The position numbers and the translations under genes are program-made. Shown piece by piece: positions 25,480 through 34,464 of a stretch of DNA of 64,000 nucleotides. The notes under the pieces are model-generated. The model worked only from the letters and a program-made list of their open reading frames with translations, searched no databases and had not been told where the DNA came from. Positions within the stretch are counted from its first letter, which is position 1, and every line of letters begins with the position of its first letter. The stretch lies in the NCBI GenBank assembly GCA_021825925.1, contig JAKAFP010000006.1, positions 171,059 to 235,058 of the forward strand, given 5' to 3'. Origin of the DNA: Chloroflexota bacterium (GTDB lineage: Bacteria; Chloroflexota; Anaerolineae; Anaerolineales; Anaerolineaceae).

Positions 25480-27243
25480 ATGAAAGGTCTATCGTACGTT
25501 CAAAAGACAGCCATTCCTTACCTGATCTTGCTGGCCCTTTCGCTCGCAAGCATTGCAGCCTCAACCTCAGTGTTTTTTGACCGATTTGTCCTGGCCAATC
25601 TTGAAAAAGAATTGATCGCTGAGGCAACACTCTCTTCAGAATCGCTTGCCAACAATCCATTTCTTTCTTCAGTGGATCTAAACGCCAAACATCTGGCAGA
25701 AATTACGGGCAATCGGGTCACCATTATTCTCGCAGATGGCACCGTAGTTGGCGAATCGGACCGAAGCACGGCAGGGATGGAAAACCATCTGCAGCGTCCT
25801 GAAGTTCAAGCCGCCTTGCAGGATAAAATAGAGCCTTTCATCCGTTTGAGCCTGACCATGCACCAACGCTACATTTACGCGGCTGCGCCCGTCTATAACA
25901 ATCAAAGTATTATTGGCGTGGTGAGATTGGCCAAATCGCTGGAAGAATACGATGCCACCATTAAGAGATTCCGCAATGTTTTGTTGATCACTGCCGGCAT
26001 CAGCTTATTGATCGCGCTGGGTTTTATGTTCCTGCAAACATCAAAAAGATTCAATCCGCTGCGCAAGATCAGTGAAGCCATCTTTACCTCTTCTGAAGGC
26101 GAGCTCAAAACCATAGCCGAAAAAGGCCGCAAGGATGAGATCGGGGTGCTGATCACATCGCATAATACCCAGGTCGAACGCATCAACCTGCAGATCCAGA
26201 ACCTGCGTAATGAACGCACCAAACTCTCCGCCATCCTTTTTAACATGACCGACGGCGTCATCCTGGTCAATGCCCATGGCGTGGTCACGATGATCAACCC
26301 GTCTGCTCAGAAGTTGTTTCAGACCAGTTTCCAGGCGGACCAAAACAACACCCTCATCGAAGTGGTACGTCAGCACCAGATCGTCGAACTCTGGCAGTTG
26401 ACCCTGCAAACAGGCAGAACCCAAAGCATCACCATCCAAACCTCGATGGAAAAAGACAACGTGCAGGTGATCGCCTCCCTGCTCGGACCGATCCTTCCAG
26501 GCGAAGTGCTGCTCCTATTCCAGGACCTCACCCTGCTGCGCAAGCTTGAAACCGTCAGAAAAGATTTCATCAGCAACATCTCGCATGAACTGCGCACCCC
26601 GCTGGCTTCGCTGAAAGCCCTGACAGAGACGCTTCAAAACGGCGCCATTAATGATCCCAAGGTATCGAACCGCTTCTTGACTCAAATGGACGAGGAAATT
26701 GACAATCTCACCCAGATCGTAACCGAGATCCTGGAACTTTCCAAAATTGAGTCCGGCAAGGTCCCACTCGAAAAAAAACTGTGCACGATTAGTGACATTG
26801 TTACCCGACCGGTTGAACGAATGCGGTTGCAAGCCGAACGTGCTGGAATCACACTCGAATCCTCCCTGGCTGATGACCTGCCCCAAATTGATGTGGATAA
26901 AGTGCGCATACAGCAGGTGTTTGTTAACCTGATCCACAACGCCATCAAGTTCACCTCGCCTGGCGGCTCCATCAAAGTCAGCGCGATTCTCAAGGATCAG
27001 GCCATTCATTTCAGCATAGCGGATACTGGCGTCGGCATCCCGCCCGCGGATCTAAAGCGTATTTTTGAGCGCTTCTACAAGACCGATCCTTCGCGCTCCA
27101 GCAGTGGAACCGGTCTGGGACTTTCTATCTCCAAACATATAGTTGAAGCACACGGCGGCAAACTCTGGGTTGAAAGCACGCTGGGATTAGGCAGCACGTT
27201 CACCTTCTCTCTTCCTTTACCCGTATCTCAGCTCAAAAATTAA
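25480..27243 (+). CDS. phoR: PhoR-type sensor histidine kinase
   Basis: A 587-residue membrane kinase. Two membrane helices (about 8-30 and 167-187) flank an external sensor domain of about 135 residues; then HAMP (about 188-240), PAS (about 250-345), HisKA with phospho-acceptor His in FISNISHELRTPLASLK, and HATPase with N box HNAIKF, G1 DTGVGIP and G2 GTGLGLSI. All catalytic boxes are intact. It should phosphorylate the regulator encoded 4 bases upstream, and be inhibited through PstSCAB/PhoU when phosphate is plentiful. Confidence 0.94.
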   Translation: MKGLSYVQKTAIPYLILLALSLASIAASTSVFFDRFVLANLEKELIAEATLSSESLANNPFLSSVDLNAKHLAEITGNRVTIILADGTVVGESDRSTAGMENHLQRPEVQAALQDKIEPFIRLSLTMHQRYIYAAAPVYNNQSIIGVVRLAKSLEEYDATIKRFRNVLLITAGISLLIALGFMFLQTSKRFNPLRKISEAIFTSSEGELKTIAEKGRKDEIGVLITSHNTQVERINLQIQNLRNERTKLSAILFNMTDGVILVNAHGVVTMINPSAQKLFQTSFQADQNNTLIEVVRQHQIVELWQLTLQTGRTQSITIQTSMEKDNVQVIASLLGPILPGEVLLLFQDLTLLRKLETVRKDFISNISHELRTPLASLKALTETLQNGAINDPKVSNRFLTQMDEEIDNLTQIVTEILELSKIESGKVPLEKKLCTISDIVTRPVERMRLQAERAGITLESSLADDLPQIDVDKVRIQQVFVNLIHNAIKFTSPGGSIKVSAILKDQAIHFSIADTGVGIPPADLKRIFERFYKTDPSRSSSGTGLGLSISKHIVEAHGGKLWVESTLGLGSTFTFSLPLPVSQLKN

Positions 27244-27248
27244 AAGCC

Positions 27249-27287
27249 TTAACCAACCGTTAACAATTCATTTTTTACTCCTTAACC
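27249..27287 (+). promoter_or_regulatory. PhoP-box-like array of 6-base direct repeats upstream of pstS
   Basis: Four hexamers at exactly 11-base steps: TTAACC (27249), TTAACA (27260), TTTTTT (27271), TTAACC (27282). Three of four match the TTAACA-like unit that PhoP of Bacillus binds with the same period. A -10-like TAAGAT at 27297-27302 follows 9 bases later, which suits an activator bound over the -35 region. Binding by the regulator at 24766 is inference. Confidence 0.72.
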
Positions 27288-27330
27288 TTGGCTTTGTAAG
27301 ATTAAGCTAACTAAACTAAGGAGACGAAAA

Positions 27331-28398
27331 ATGCGTTCAAAATCATTGTTGTTGGTTGTGAGTATCGTTCTAGTAAGTGCGTTTGTTTTATCGGCCTGTT
27401 CCACACAGGCACCCGCGGCCACCGAAGCCCCTGTTGCTCAGGCCACTGAAGCTCCTGTTGCCACTGCAACTGAAGCCCCCGCAGCTGTCGCCACAGAAAC
27501 CGGCATCTTACCCGAAGTTGATCCTTCCACCGTCACCGGTGACATCATCTCAGCCGGTAGCTCCACGGTCTACCCCCTGAGCGAAGCCATCCAAGCCCTT
27601 TTTGAACAGGAAGGCTACACCGGACAGCACACCCTTTCCTCCATTGGCAGCGGTGCTGGTTTCGAGCGTTTCTGCAAGACCGGCGAGATTGACATCGCCA
27701 ACGCCAGCCGCAAGATCAAAGACGCAGAAGTGGAAGCCTGCGCAGCACTTTCCCCAGCCCGCACCCCGGTTGAATTCCGTGTAGGAACTGACGCCATCGC
27801 CATCGTGGTCAGCAAAGAAAACACTTTCCTCACCAACGTCACCATGGAAGAATTGGCCAAGATCTTCACTACCGCTCAGAAATGGTCCGATGTGAACCCC
27901 GCCTGGCCTGCTGAAGACATCCTGCGCTACACCCCCGGCACAGACAGCGGTACCTTCGATTTCTTCACCGAAACGGTTGTTCAGAAACCCCAAAAGATCG
28001 AAAAACTTGACGACGCCAAAGCCCTTGTCCTGGCCGCTAGCAATCTGCAAACCAGCGAAGATGACAACACTCTCGTGCAAGGCGTCGAAGGCAGCCCCTA
28101 CGCCATCGGATACTTCGGCTTCGCCTACTTCAAGGATCAGGCTGAAAAACTGAATGCAGTATCTCTAGAAGGTGTTGTTCCTTCCTTCGAAACTGCTGAA
28201 GATGGCAGCTACAAGCTCTCCCGCCCTCTGTTCCTCTACTCTGATGCTGAGATCATCAAAGCCAAACCCCAGGTAGGCGCTTTCATCAACTTCTACCTGA
28301 CCCGTGTCAACGATGTCATCGGTGAGGTCGGTTACTTCCCCGCCAGCGATGCAGCCCTTAACGAATCCAGAACCAAATTGGCAGAGATCCTGAAATAG
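27331..28398 (+). CDS. pstS: Phosphate ABC transporter, lipid-anchored substrate-binding protein
   Basis: A 355-residue PstS-type protein. The lipobox LSAC gives Cys23 as the anchor, followed by a flexible linker of repeated ATEAPVA units (about 28-60). The phosphate-binding residues are suggested by SAGSSTVYPL, GSGAGFERF and TPGTDSGTFDFF. It captures phosphate outside the membrane for PstCA. It is preceded by PhoP-box-like repeats and by an AAGGAG site, and followed by a 14-base-pair hairpin that separates it from pstC. Confidence 0.96.
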   Translation: MRSKSLLLVVSIVLVSAFVLSACSTQAPAATEAPVAQATEAPVATATEAPAAVATETGILPEVDPSTVTGDIISAGSSTVYPLSEAIQALFEQEGYTGQHTLSSIGSGAGFERFCKTGEIDIANASRKIKDAEVEACAALSPARTPVEFRVGTDAIAIVVSKENTFLTNVTMEELAKIFTTAQKWSDVNPAWPAEDILRYTPGTDSGTFDFFTETVVQKPQKIEKLDDAKALVLAASNLQTSEDDNTLVQGVEGSPYAIGYFGFAYFKDQAEKLNAVSLEGVVPSFETAEDGSYKLSRPLFLYSDAEIIKAKPQVGAFINFYLTRVNDVIGEVGYFPASDAALNESRTKLAEILK

Positions 28399-28416
28399 TT
28401 CTTCTCCCTCTCCTCA

Positions 28417-28453
28417 GGGGATTGGCTGAGCATCTCAAACTCAGCCAATCCCC
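28417..28453 (+). other. Intercistronic hairpin between pstS and pstC
   Basis: Perfect 14-base arms (28417-28430 with 28440-28453) and a 9-base loop. What follows is A-rich and not U-rich, so it is not a standard terminator. It probably protects the 3' end of the pstS message, giving more receptor than permease. Confidence 0.7.
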
Positions 28454-28479
28454 ATCTACAAAAAAATGGAGCAACATCC

Positions 28480-29439
28480 ATGCAGAAAAGTTTAGCCATG
28501 CAAAACAGTTTACCCAAAAAAGTGGAAACACCCTCGCATGATCTTTTGAAAAAAAACAGGCACCTGTCAGAAGTGGTGATCAAAGGTTTCTTAACCTTTG
28601 CGGGCTTGGTTTCGATCCTCACCACGCTCGGTATCGTTTATGAACTCGGCAAGGAATCATTGTTGTTTTTCAATCTTCCAGGCATCACGCTGGGAGGTTT
28701 TTTGACTGGAACAACCTGGCAGCCCTCCGTCGGAAAGTTCGGCGTGCTTCCCCTGGTCACCTCCACCTTGATCACCAGCCTGGTGGCCATGTCAGTCGCC
28801 ATCCCTTTGGGGCTGGGCGCTGCCATTTACCTTAGCGAATACGCGGCTGAAAAGACCCGCAAGGTGCTCAAACCCATCCTCGAAATCCTGGCAGGCATTC
28901 CCACCGTGGTGTATGGCTATTTTGCCCTGACCTTTATGACCCCCATCCTGAGAGGCATTTTTGGTCAGGACAACGTTGAAATCTACAACATGCTTTCAGC
29001 TGGTTTGGTGATGGGCGTCATGATCCTGCCTCTCATAAGTTCCATGAGCGAAGATGCGCTGCATGCTGTTCCACGTTCACTGCGCGATGCAGCCCTCGGG
29101 CTAGGCGCCACCAAATTTGAAACGTCCATCCAGATCATCCTGCCGGCGGCGCTTTCGGGCATCATTTCAGCGGTTATTCTCGGAATCTCACGTGCGGTGG
29201 GCGAAACCATGATCGTGGCCATTGCCGCAGGGTCGGGTCCGAATTTCACCTTCAATCCGCTCAAAGCCGCCGAAACCATGACTGGCTACATTGCACGCAT
29301 CAGCGGCGGCGACCTTGGATACGATACAGCCGATTACAACAGCATCTTTGCCATCGGGCTGCTGCTCTTCCTCGTCACCCTCGTTTTGAATATGGTCAGC
29401 CGAAAGATATCAAGAAAATACCGCGAGGTATATGAATGA
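28480..29439 (+). CDS. pstC: Phosphate ABC transporter, permease PstC
   Basis: A 319-residue inner-membrane permease with six hydrophobic segments and the cytosolic EAA-like loop (SLRDAALGLGATKFET, about 205-220) that meets PstB. It pairs with PstA. GGAG lies 8 bases before the ATG. An in-frame ATG seven codons in would give a slightly shorter protein. It overlaps pstA by ATGA. Confidence 0.94.
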   Translation: MQKSLAMQNSLPKKVETPSHDLLKKNRHLSEVVIKGFLTFAGLVSILTTLGIVYELGKESLLFFNLPGITLGGFLTGTTWQPSVGKFGVLPLVTSTLITSLVAMSVAIPLGLGAAIYLSEYAAEKTRKVLKPILEILAGIPTVVYGYFALTFMTPILRGIFGQDNVEIYNMLSAGLVMGVMILPLISSMSEDALHAVPRSLRDAALGLGATKFETSIQIILPAALSGIISAVILGISRAVGETMIVAIAAGSGPNFTFNPLKAAETMTGYIARISGGDLGYDTADYNSIFAIGLLLFLVTLVLNMVSRKISRKYREVYE

Positions 29440-30680
29440 AAAACCCCGTAGCCCTGGCAAGCATGAACGATTACAGCAAAGATCTGAATCTTGAGCGGCG
29501 GCAGAAGAAGGCCTCTATTTGGAAGGCACTCTTTCGATTTTCAACCCTGGTGGGAGTGATCGCCCTGACCATCCTGATCCTTTCGATCGTCAATCAAACC
29601 TTTGGATTGGTGGCCATCCAGGATAAACACCCCCGCACGGCCATCATCTCCAAACCAGTTGATGATCTTTCACAGGCAGATTTGATCCAGATCATCGAAT
29701 CCAATCTCTCCAAGAATCGTGTACGCACTCTGGATCGCGAAAAACCACTGCTTGAACGGACACACAGAGATCTGATCGCCCTGGTGGAAAACGAAGTCTT
29801 TCAACAACGCGTGGTAGACAGCTACCCGCTGCTGAAATCCATTTTCAGCCCTGCCGAGTTCAGAACCAGGGTCGCAGCGGACTATCCGGATGCGACCATT
29901 CAATTCAAAAGCTGGTTTTCGCTGAGCTTCATTACCAACAGCATGTCCAATGTACCTGAACTGGCCGGTGTGCGGACGGCGCTGCTGGGATCGCTGTTTC
30001 TCATCCTGATCACCATTCTGGTAGCCTTTCCACTGGGAGTCAGCGCCGCTATATATCTTGAGGAATACACCAAACAGAACACCTGGCTGGGACGCGTCAT
30101 CCAGACCAACATAGACAACCTCGCAGGTGTGCCTTCCATTATTTACGGTATTCTGGGACTTGCCATTTTTGTGCGTGCCTTTGAACCGCTGACCAGCGGC
30201 AAGCTGTTTGGCGTCGAAGGCGCCAACGGACGCACCATCCTCTCGGCCGGATTAACAATGGCGCTGCTGGTACTGCCCATCCTCATCACCAACGCGCAAG
30301 AAGCGATCCGCGCTGTGCCCAACTCACTGCGCCAGGCCAGTTACGGATTGGGCGCCACCCAGTGGCAGACCATCTGGCATCACGTACTGCCCTATTCACT
30401 ACCGGGCATCCTGACGGGAACCATCCTCGCGATCTCCCGCGCCTTGGGAGAAACGGCTCCGTTGATCATAGTAGGTGCCGCCACTTACATTACCAAAGAC
30501 CCCACTGGATTATTTTCAAATTTCACCGCAATTCCAATTCAAATTTATAATTGGACTACACGCCCTCAAGTGGAGTTTCGCAATATTGCAGCAGTGGCTA
30601 TTTTAGTTTTGATGATTATGCTATTATCAATGAACGCGGTCGCCATTCTTTGGCGAAATAAGATTCAGAAGAAACGGTAA
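29436..30680 (+). CDS. pstA: Phosphate ABC transporter, permease PstA with extra external domain
   Basis: A 414-residue permease, clearly longer than the usual 280 or so. The transport core is standard (NVPELAGVRTALLGSLF onward; EAA-like loop SLRQASYGLGATQWQT). Between the first membrane helix (about 33-55) and the second lies an insertion of about 120 polar residues (about 56-175) that should face outside the cell. Its sequence is helical and charged; I do not recognise a domain. The start overlaps the end of pstC by 4 bases. Confidence 0.92.
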   Translation: MKNPVALASMNDYSKDLNLERRQKKASIWKALFRFSTLVGVIALTILILSIVNQTFGLVAIQDKHPRTAIISKPVDDLSQADLIQIIESNLSKNRVRTLDREKPLLERTHRDLIALVENEVFQQRVVDSYPLLKSIFSPAEFRTRVAADYPDATIQFKSWFSLSFITNSMSNVPELAGVRTALLGSLFLILITILVAFPLGVSAAIYLEEYTKQNTWLGRVIQTNIDNLAGVPSIIYGILGLAIFVRAFEPLTSGKLFGVEGANGRTILSAGLTMALLVLPILITNAQEAIRAVPNSLRQASYGLGATQWQTIWHHVLPYSLPGILTGTILAISRALGETAPLIIVGAATYITKDPTGLFSNFTAIPIQIYNWTTRPQVEFRNIAAVAILVLMIMLLSMNAVAILWRNKIQKKR

Positions 30681-30692
30681 GGTTAATTAATA

Positions 30693-31475
30693 ATGACTGA
30701 TCAAACAAGCAAACAATGGGCAATCGAAACACACGATCTCGACATCTTTTACGGTGATTTTCGAGCTGTTAAAAATGTAAACTTAAAAATAGAACCCAAA
30801 AAAATCACTTCCATTATCGGCCCTTCAGGCTGCGGTAAAAGCACCGTTCTGCGTAGTTTCAACCGCATGAACGATTTCATCCCCGGCGCACACGTCACCG
30901 GCGAGATCCTTTTTCAGGGACAGAATATCTATGATCCACGCATTGACCCTGTTCAGGTTCGACAGCGGATTGGCATGGTCTTTCAAAAACCCAACCCCTT
31001 CCCCAAATCCATTTATGACAACATTGCCTGGGGTGCCAAGATCAACGGTTACAAGGGCAGCCCGAACGACCTGGTGGAAGAATGCCTGATCAAATCAGCC
31101 TTATGGGATGAAGTCAAGGACCAGCTGCAAAAGCCTGCCCTCTCACTCTCAGGCGGACAGCAGCAGCGTCTGTGCATCGCCCGCGCCCTGGCCGTCAAAC
31201 CCGAGATCATTTTGATGGATGAACCCTGTTCCGCGTTGGATCCGATCGCCACATTGAAGATCGAAGATCTTATGCGCGAATTGGCTAATCAATATACAAT
31301 TATCATTGTCACCCACAATATGCAGCAAGCCGGGCGCGCTTCTGATTTTACGGCTTATTTCACAATGGATACTGATCGGGCAGGAACCATGATGGAATAT
31401 GGTGTGACCAGTCAGGTGTTTACCAACCCGACCAATAAATCCACTGAAGATTATATTTCGGGAAGATTCGGCTAA
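30693..31475 (+). CDS. pstB: Phosphate ABC transporter, ATPase PstB
   Basis: A 260-residue ABC ATPase with Walker [11 protein letters not shown]-loop [16 protein letters not shown], signature [15 protein letters not shown], Walker [15 protein letters not shown] and switch His in IVTHNMQQA. The SIYDN segment and CSALDP are hallmarks of PstB. It drives phosphate import by PstCA and takes part in signalling to PhoR. Confidence 0.97.
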   Translation: MTDQTSKQWAIETHDLDIFYGDFRAVKNVNLKIEPKKITSIIGPSGCGKSTVLRSFNRMNDFIPGAHVTGEILFQGQNIYDPRIDPVQVRQRIGMVFQKPNPFPKSIYDNIAWGAKINGYKGSPNDLVEECLIKSALWDEVKDQLQKPALSLSGGQQQRLCIARALAVKPEIILMDEPCSALDPIATLKIEDLMRELANQYTIIIVTHNMQQAGRASDFTAYFTMDTDRAGTMMEYGVTSQVFTNPTNKSTEDYISGRFG

Positions 31476-31494
31476 TTCGAGTTAAGAGGTCATT

Positions 31495-32172
31495 ATGTCA
31501 AGAGAAAACTTGATGCTTCACATTCATGAAATTCAAGATGAGATGCTCGTGATGGGCAGCCTCGTCGAACAAGCCACCATGCAATCCATCGAATCATTGA
31601 AAAAACGTGATCGAAAATTGGCCATTGAAGTCTACAACGCTGATCGCAAGATCAACGAGAAACGTTACGCCATCGAAAACTCGGTGCTGATCTTGATCGC
31701 CACCCAACAACCTCTGGCTCATGATCTTCGCCTGCTGGCTGCGCTGCTCGAAGTCTCTGCCGAGATTGAACGCATGGGCGATTATGCCAAGGGCATTGCC
31801 AAGGTCGTCGTTAACCTTGGTGATGTAGATATCCCCGTTCCGATCAAAGAAGTGGAACAGATGGCCAACATGGCCTTAAGCATGCTGCACCGCGCTCTGG
31901 GTGCCTTTATTATCGAAGATGCGGTTACTGCCAAATCCATCCCCCCTGAAGATGACAAGGTGGACGAGATCTACAACAAGGTACAGCGTCAGATCGTTAA
32001 TTTGATGATCGAAAAACCACAGATCATTGACCACGCCAATCTATTGATGTGGGTGGCCCACAACCTGGAACGCATGGCCGACCGTGTCAGCAACATTTGC
32101 GAACGCACCATTTTTGTGACCACGGGTGAGTTGCTCGAGATCGAATCCAAAAAGAAAGAAATTAAAGCATAA
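31495..32172 (+). CDS. phoU: Phosphate transport regulator PhoU
   Basis: A 225-residue all-helical protein made of two three-helix bundles. The metal-binding motifs are ExxxD-like: EIERMGDYAKGIAK (about 97-110) and NLERMADRVSNICER (about 190-204). It restrains PhoR signalling and PstSCAB uptake in phosphate-rich cells. It closes the pst operon, 19 bases after pstB. Confidence 0.95.
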   Translation: MSRENLMLHIHEIQDEMLVMGSLVEQATMQSIESLKKRDRKLAIEVYNADRKINEKRYAIENSVLILIATQQPLAHDLRLLAALLEVSAEIERMGDYAKGIAKVVVNLGDVDIPVPIKEVEQMANMALSMLHRALGAFIIEDAVTAKSIPPEDDKVDEIYNKVQRQIVNLMIEKPQIIDHANLLMWVAHNLERMADRVSNICERTIFVTTGELLEIESKKKEIKA

Positions 32173-32269
32173 CAGTTTCGTTAGCCAGATTTATGACCGA
32201 CAATAATATAATATTCATGCAATTCGTGATTATTATTTTGGAAAACAATTATTTACAGGAGAGTAAAGA

Positions 32270-33331
32270 ATGGCTGCAGACCAGGTGAACCCAATTGAAA
32301 AAATTCGATCTGAGATCAATTCGGCCAGAAGTGATCTTTCGCGATTGATCAGTGAGTGTAATCTTTCGACCATTAAAGAGGAGATATCATCACTCGATAC
32401 CAGTGTCGCCAATATGGGTTTACGCATCACCAAGATCCGCGACCGCAAGTACGCCTACAACAAGATCTCCGAGCAGCAAGGCGCTGAGTTCCAAAAACAA
32501 TGGGCGTCCAAAAAGCTTACCATCCAAAACCAACTCGCTTCTGAAGCGCTCAATCTCCGCAACGGAATCAGACCATTGGAATCCCGCGTTTCGGCCTTAC
32601 AGGTGAACATGGGCTCCGCATCATTGGTCAAAATGGCTCAAAACGAACTGGATAACTACGAATCCCGCATCAATGCTTCTGAAAGCATGCTGCGCAACCT
32701 GTATGATGACCTCAAGACCGAAGTTGAAAAATTAGCAAAACAACTTGACCTGGTGGAATATACGCTTGACAACAGCGACGCCGCCAGTTTTGGTTTCCTG
32801 CCCGGCGAAAGCGTGGTCATGGCCGTCAAAGCCGTTTGGGCGCGTGATGGCAAAGAGAAAAAAGAGGATCCTGAAGGCGTCCTGTTCCTGACGGACCAAC
32901 GTCTGATCTTTGAACAGAAAGAAGAGATCGCCACCAAGAAAGTACTCTTCGTTACCACCGAGCGCGAACTGGTGCAAAAACTGCAGTTTGAAACCCCGGT
33001 CGTTTCGATCGAATCCGTCAAAGCCACCAAACAGGGGCTGTTCAAGAACGAAGACTGGATCGAACTGGTGTTGGCGACCGGATCATTCAGTCGGGAGGTG
33101 TCACTCCACCTGGATGGACAGGAGAGCACGGAATGGCAAAAGCTGATCAACCGGGTGAAAACCAAAGAGATTGACGCAGACCGTGCCTTTGCCCTGGATC
33201 AGGCCGCGGTGGAAAAAGCCAAATCTGCTCCGACTCAATGCCCCAATTGCGGCGGCGCCATTACCAAACCCGTCTTGCGTGGTATGGACACCATCACCTG
33301 TGAGTTCTGCGGCAACGTTATCAGGTTGTAA
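32270..33331 (+). CDS. Coiled-coil protein with PH/GRAM-like middle and C-terminal zinc ribbon
   Basis: A 353-residue cytosolic protein I cannot name. Residues 1-170 are helical coiled coil. The middle part (about 175-300) begins FGFLPGESVVMAVKA and includes EGVLFLTDQRLIFEQKEE, which reads like a bacterial PH/GRAM-type beta-barrel. The C-terminus carries a zinc ribbon with CPNCGG and CEFCGN about 20 residues apart. Coiled coil, membrane- or protein-binding barrel and zinc ribbon together suggest a scaffold or adaptor. It follows phoU by about 100 bases, with TATAAT-like sequence between, so it may have its own promoter. AGGAG precedes the ATG. Confidence 0.78.
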   Translation: MAADQVNPIEKIRSEINSARSDLSRLISECNLSTIKEEISSLDTSVANMGLRITKIRDRKYAYNKISEQQGAEFQKQWASKKLTIQNQLASEALNLRNGIRPLESRVSALQVNMGSASLVKMAQNELDNYESRINASESMLRNLYDDLKTEVEKLAKQLDLVEYTLDNSDAASFGFLPGESVVMAVKAVWARDGKEKKEDPEGVLFLTDQRLIFEQKEEIATKKVLFVTTERELVQKLQFETPVVSIESVKATKQGLFKNEDWIELVLATGSFSREVSLHLDGQESTEWQKLINRVKTKEIDADRAFALDQAAVEKAKSAPTQCPNCGGAITKPVLRGMDTITCEFCGNVIRL

Positions 33332-33342
33332 AAAAATTGTTG

Positions 33343-33415
33343 GGTGGGTTTTGCGAATTTTGCGTCCCTGAGGATGCGATTTCTGCGTCCGAATGGGGGC
33401 GAACCCACCTTTTTT
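33343..33415 (+). terminator. Long branched intrinsic terminator
   Basis: Outer arms GGTGGGTT (33343-33350) and AACCCACC (33402-33409) close a 50-base loop that holds a second hairpin, GCGTCC/GGATGC. Six T follow. It ends the coiled-coil gene. The branched form is unusual for a terminator and the two GCGTCC copies are repeated. Confidence 0.75.
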
Positions 33416-33436
33416 GTTAGCAGCGCACACATAAAA

Positions 33437-33462
33437 CCCCCGCGGATTTAAATCCGCGGGGG
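33437..33462 (-). terminator. Perfect 26-base palindrome, terminator of the LmbE-like gene
   Basis: Thirteen-base arms around TTTAAA; on the minus strand TTTTAT follows. It lies 12 bases past the stop of the convergent deacetylase gene (33474). Confidence 0.72.
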
Positions 33463-33473
33463 TAATTTATTGT

Positions 33474-34322
33474 TTATATTCCTTCAAACAGATCACGTTC
33501 GATGTGTTTGGTGGGCGCCGGGTACGCCCGCATAAATTGATCGGATACACCAAAGATCTTACGCATCAGGCCCATCGCCCCACTGGTCATTCTGGCCCCG
33601 CCCTGGCTGGCATGGCAGGCTGAAGCCTTGTCGCGTTTTTCCAGCACGCTGCGGTAATCCACCTTGGCATTGATCGGAAAATTGGCTTCAGCAATGGGAA
33701 CCAGGTTAATGTCACCATTATTGCCAAACTTGGTCGGGTCCTTGCCAAACAGGCGCAAAAAGAACAATGCCAATTTCATGAACCCTTTGGGAAAGGTGTG
33801 AAAATAGAGTTTGTTGGATTGGAAAGGCGCTAGACCGTCTTTGTACTGATCACCATCCGCGGCGGCATAAAAAGCCTTGACCGTGGCATTATGGATGGCA
33901 ATATGGTCCGGATGGTGATAACCGCCAATGGGATCAAAAGTGATCACCACCTCGGGCTTCAGTTCACGAATGTAGCGGACGATCTCTCCAGCCACTTGCT
34001 CAAGAGGTGCAGCAGCCAAGGCCCTGGGATGGACATTATCTATGGAACCGGGCATGCCTGAATCACGGTAATCCAGCATGTGTACCTGGGTCAGCCCAAG
34101 AGTTTCAGCGGCGCAGCGCAGTTCACTTTCACGCAGATCGGCGACGCTGTCAAAGCCCTTCAACAATTCGGGTTCAACGTCACCCACTTCGCCGCGCGTG
34201 GCACATATCAAATGGACTTCCACACCCTTGCTGGCATAATATGCCAGGGTTCCGCCAGTACCAAATGTTTCATCATCGGGATGGGCCATCACAACCAGTA
34301 ATTTTCTTTTTTCAGTGGACAT
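33474..34322 (-). CDS. LmbE/PIG-L family zinc deacetylase
   Basis: A 282-residue enzyme with the LmbE zinc motif AHPDDETFGTGG at residues 13-24 and the third ligand in HHPDHIAIH (about 140). The family removes acetyl groups from N-acetylglucosaminyl compounds, such as GlcNAc-malate in bacillithiol synthesis or mycothiol conjugates (Mca). Which substrate applies here is not decidable; no other thiol-biosynthesis gene is nearby. AAGG precedes the ATG, and AT-rich promoter-like sequence lies upstream. It is a single gene. Confidence 0.88.
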   Translation of the reverse strand: MSTEKRKLLVVMAHPDDETFGTGGTLAYYASKGVEVHLICATRGEVGDVEPELLKGFDSVADLRESELRCAAETLGLTQVHMLDYRDSGMPGSIDNVHPRALAAAPLEQVAGEIVRYIRELKPEVVITFDPIGGYHHPDHIAIHNATVKAFYAAADGDQYKDGLAPFQSNKLYFHTFPKGFMKLALFFLRLFGKDPTKFGNNGDINLVPIAEANFPINAKVDYRSVLEKRDKASACHASQGGARMTSGAMGLMRKIFGVSDQFMRAYPAPTKHIERDLFEGI

Positions 34323-34464
34323 ATGCGACCTTATTAATTTTATAGATAATTTTCATAATTATAATCTAAACGATGAGTCTGATTGCCAGGATACATGCTT
34401 TTTTGCATTTTCTAACGAATCTCTGACACTACCATAAGACGAAATCCAAACAATCGCTTAATGT

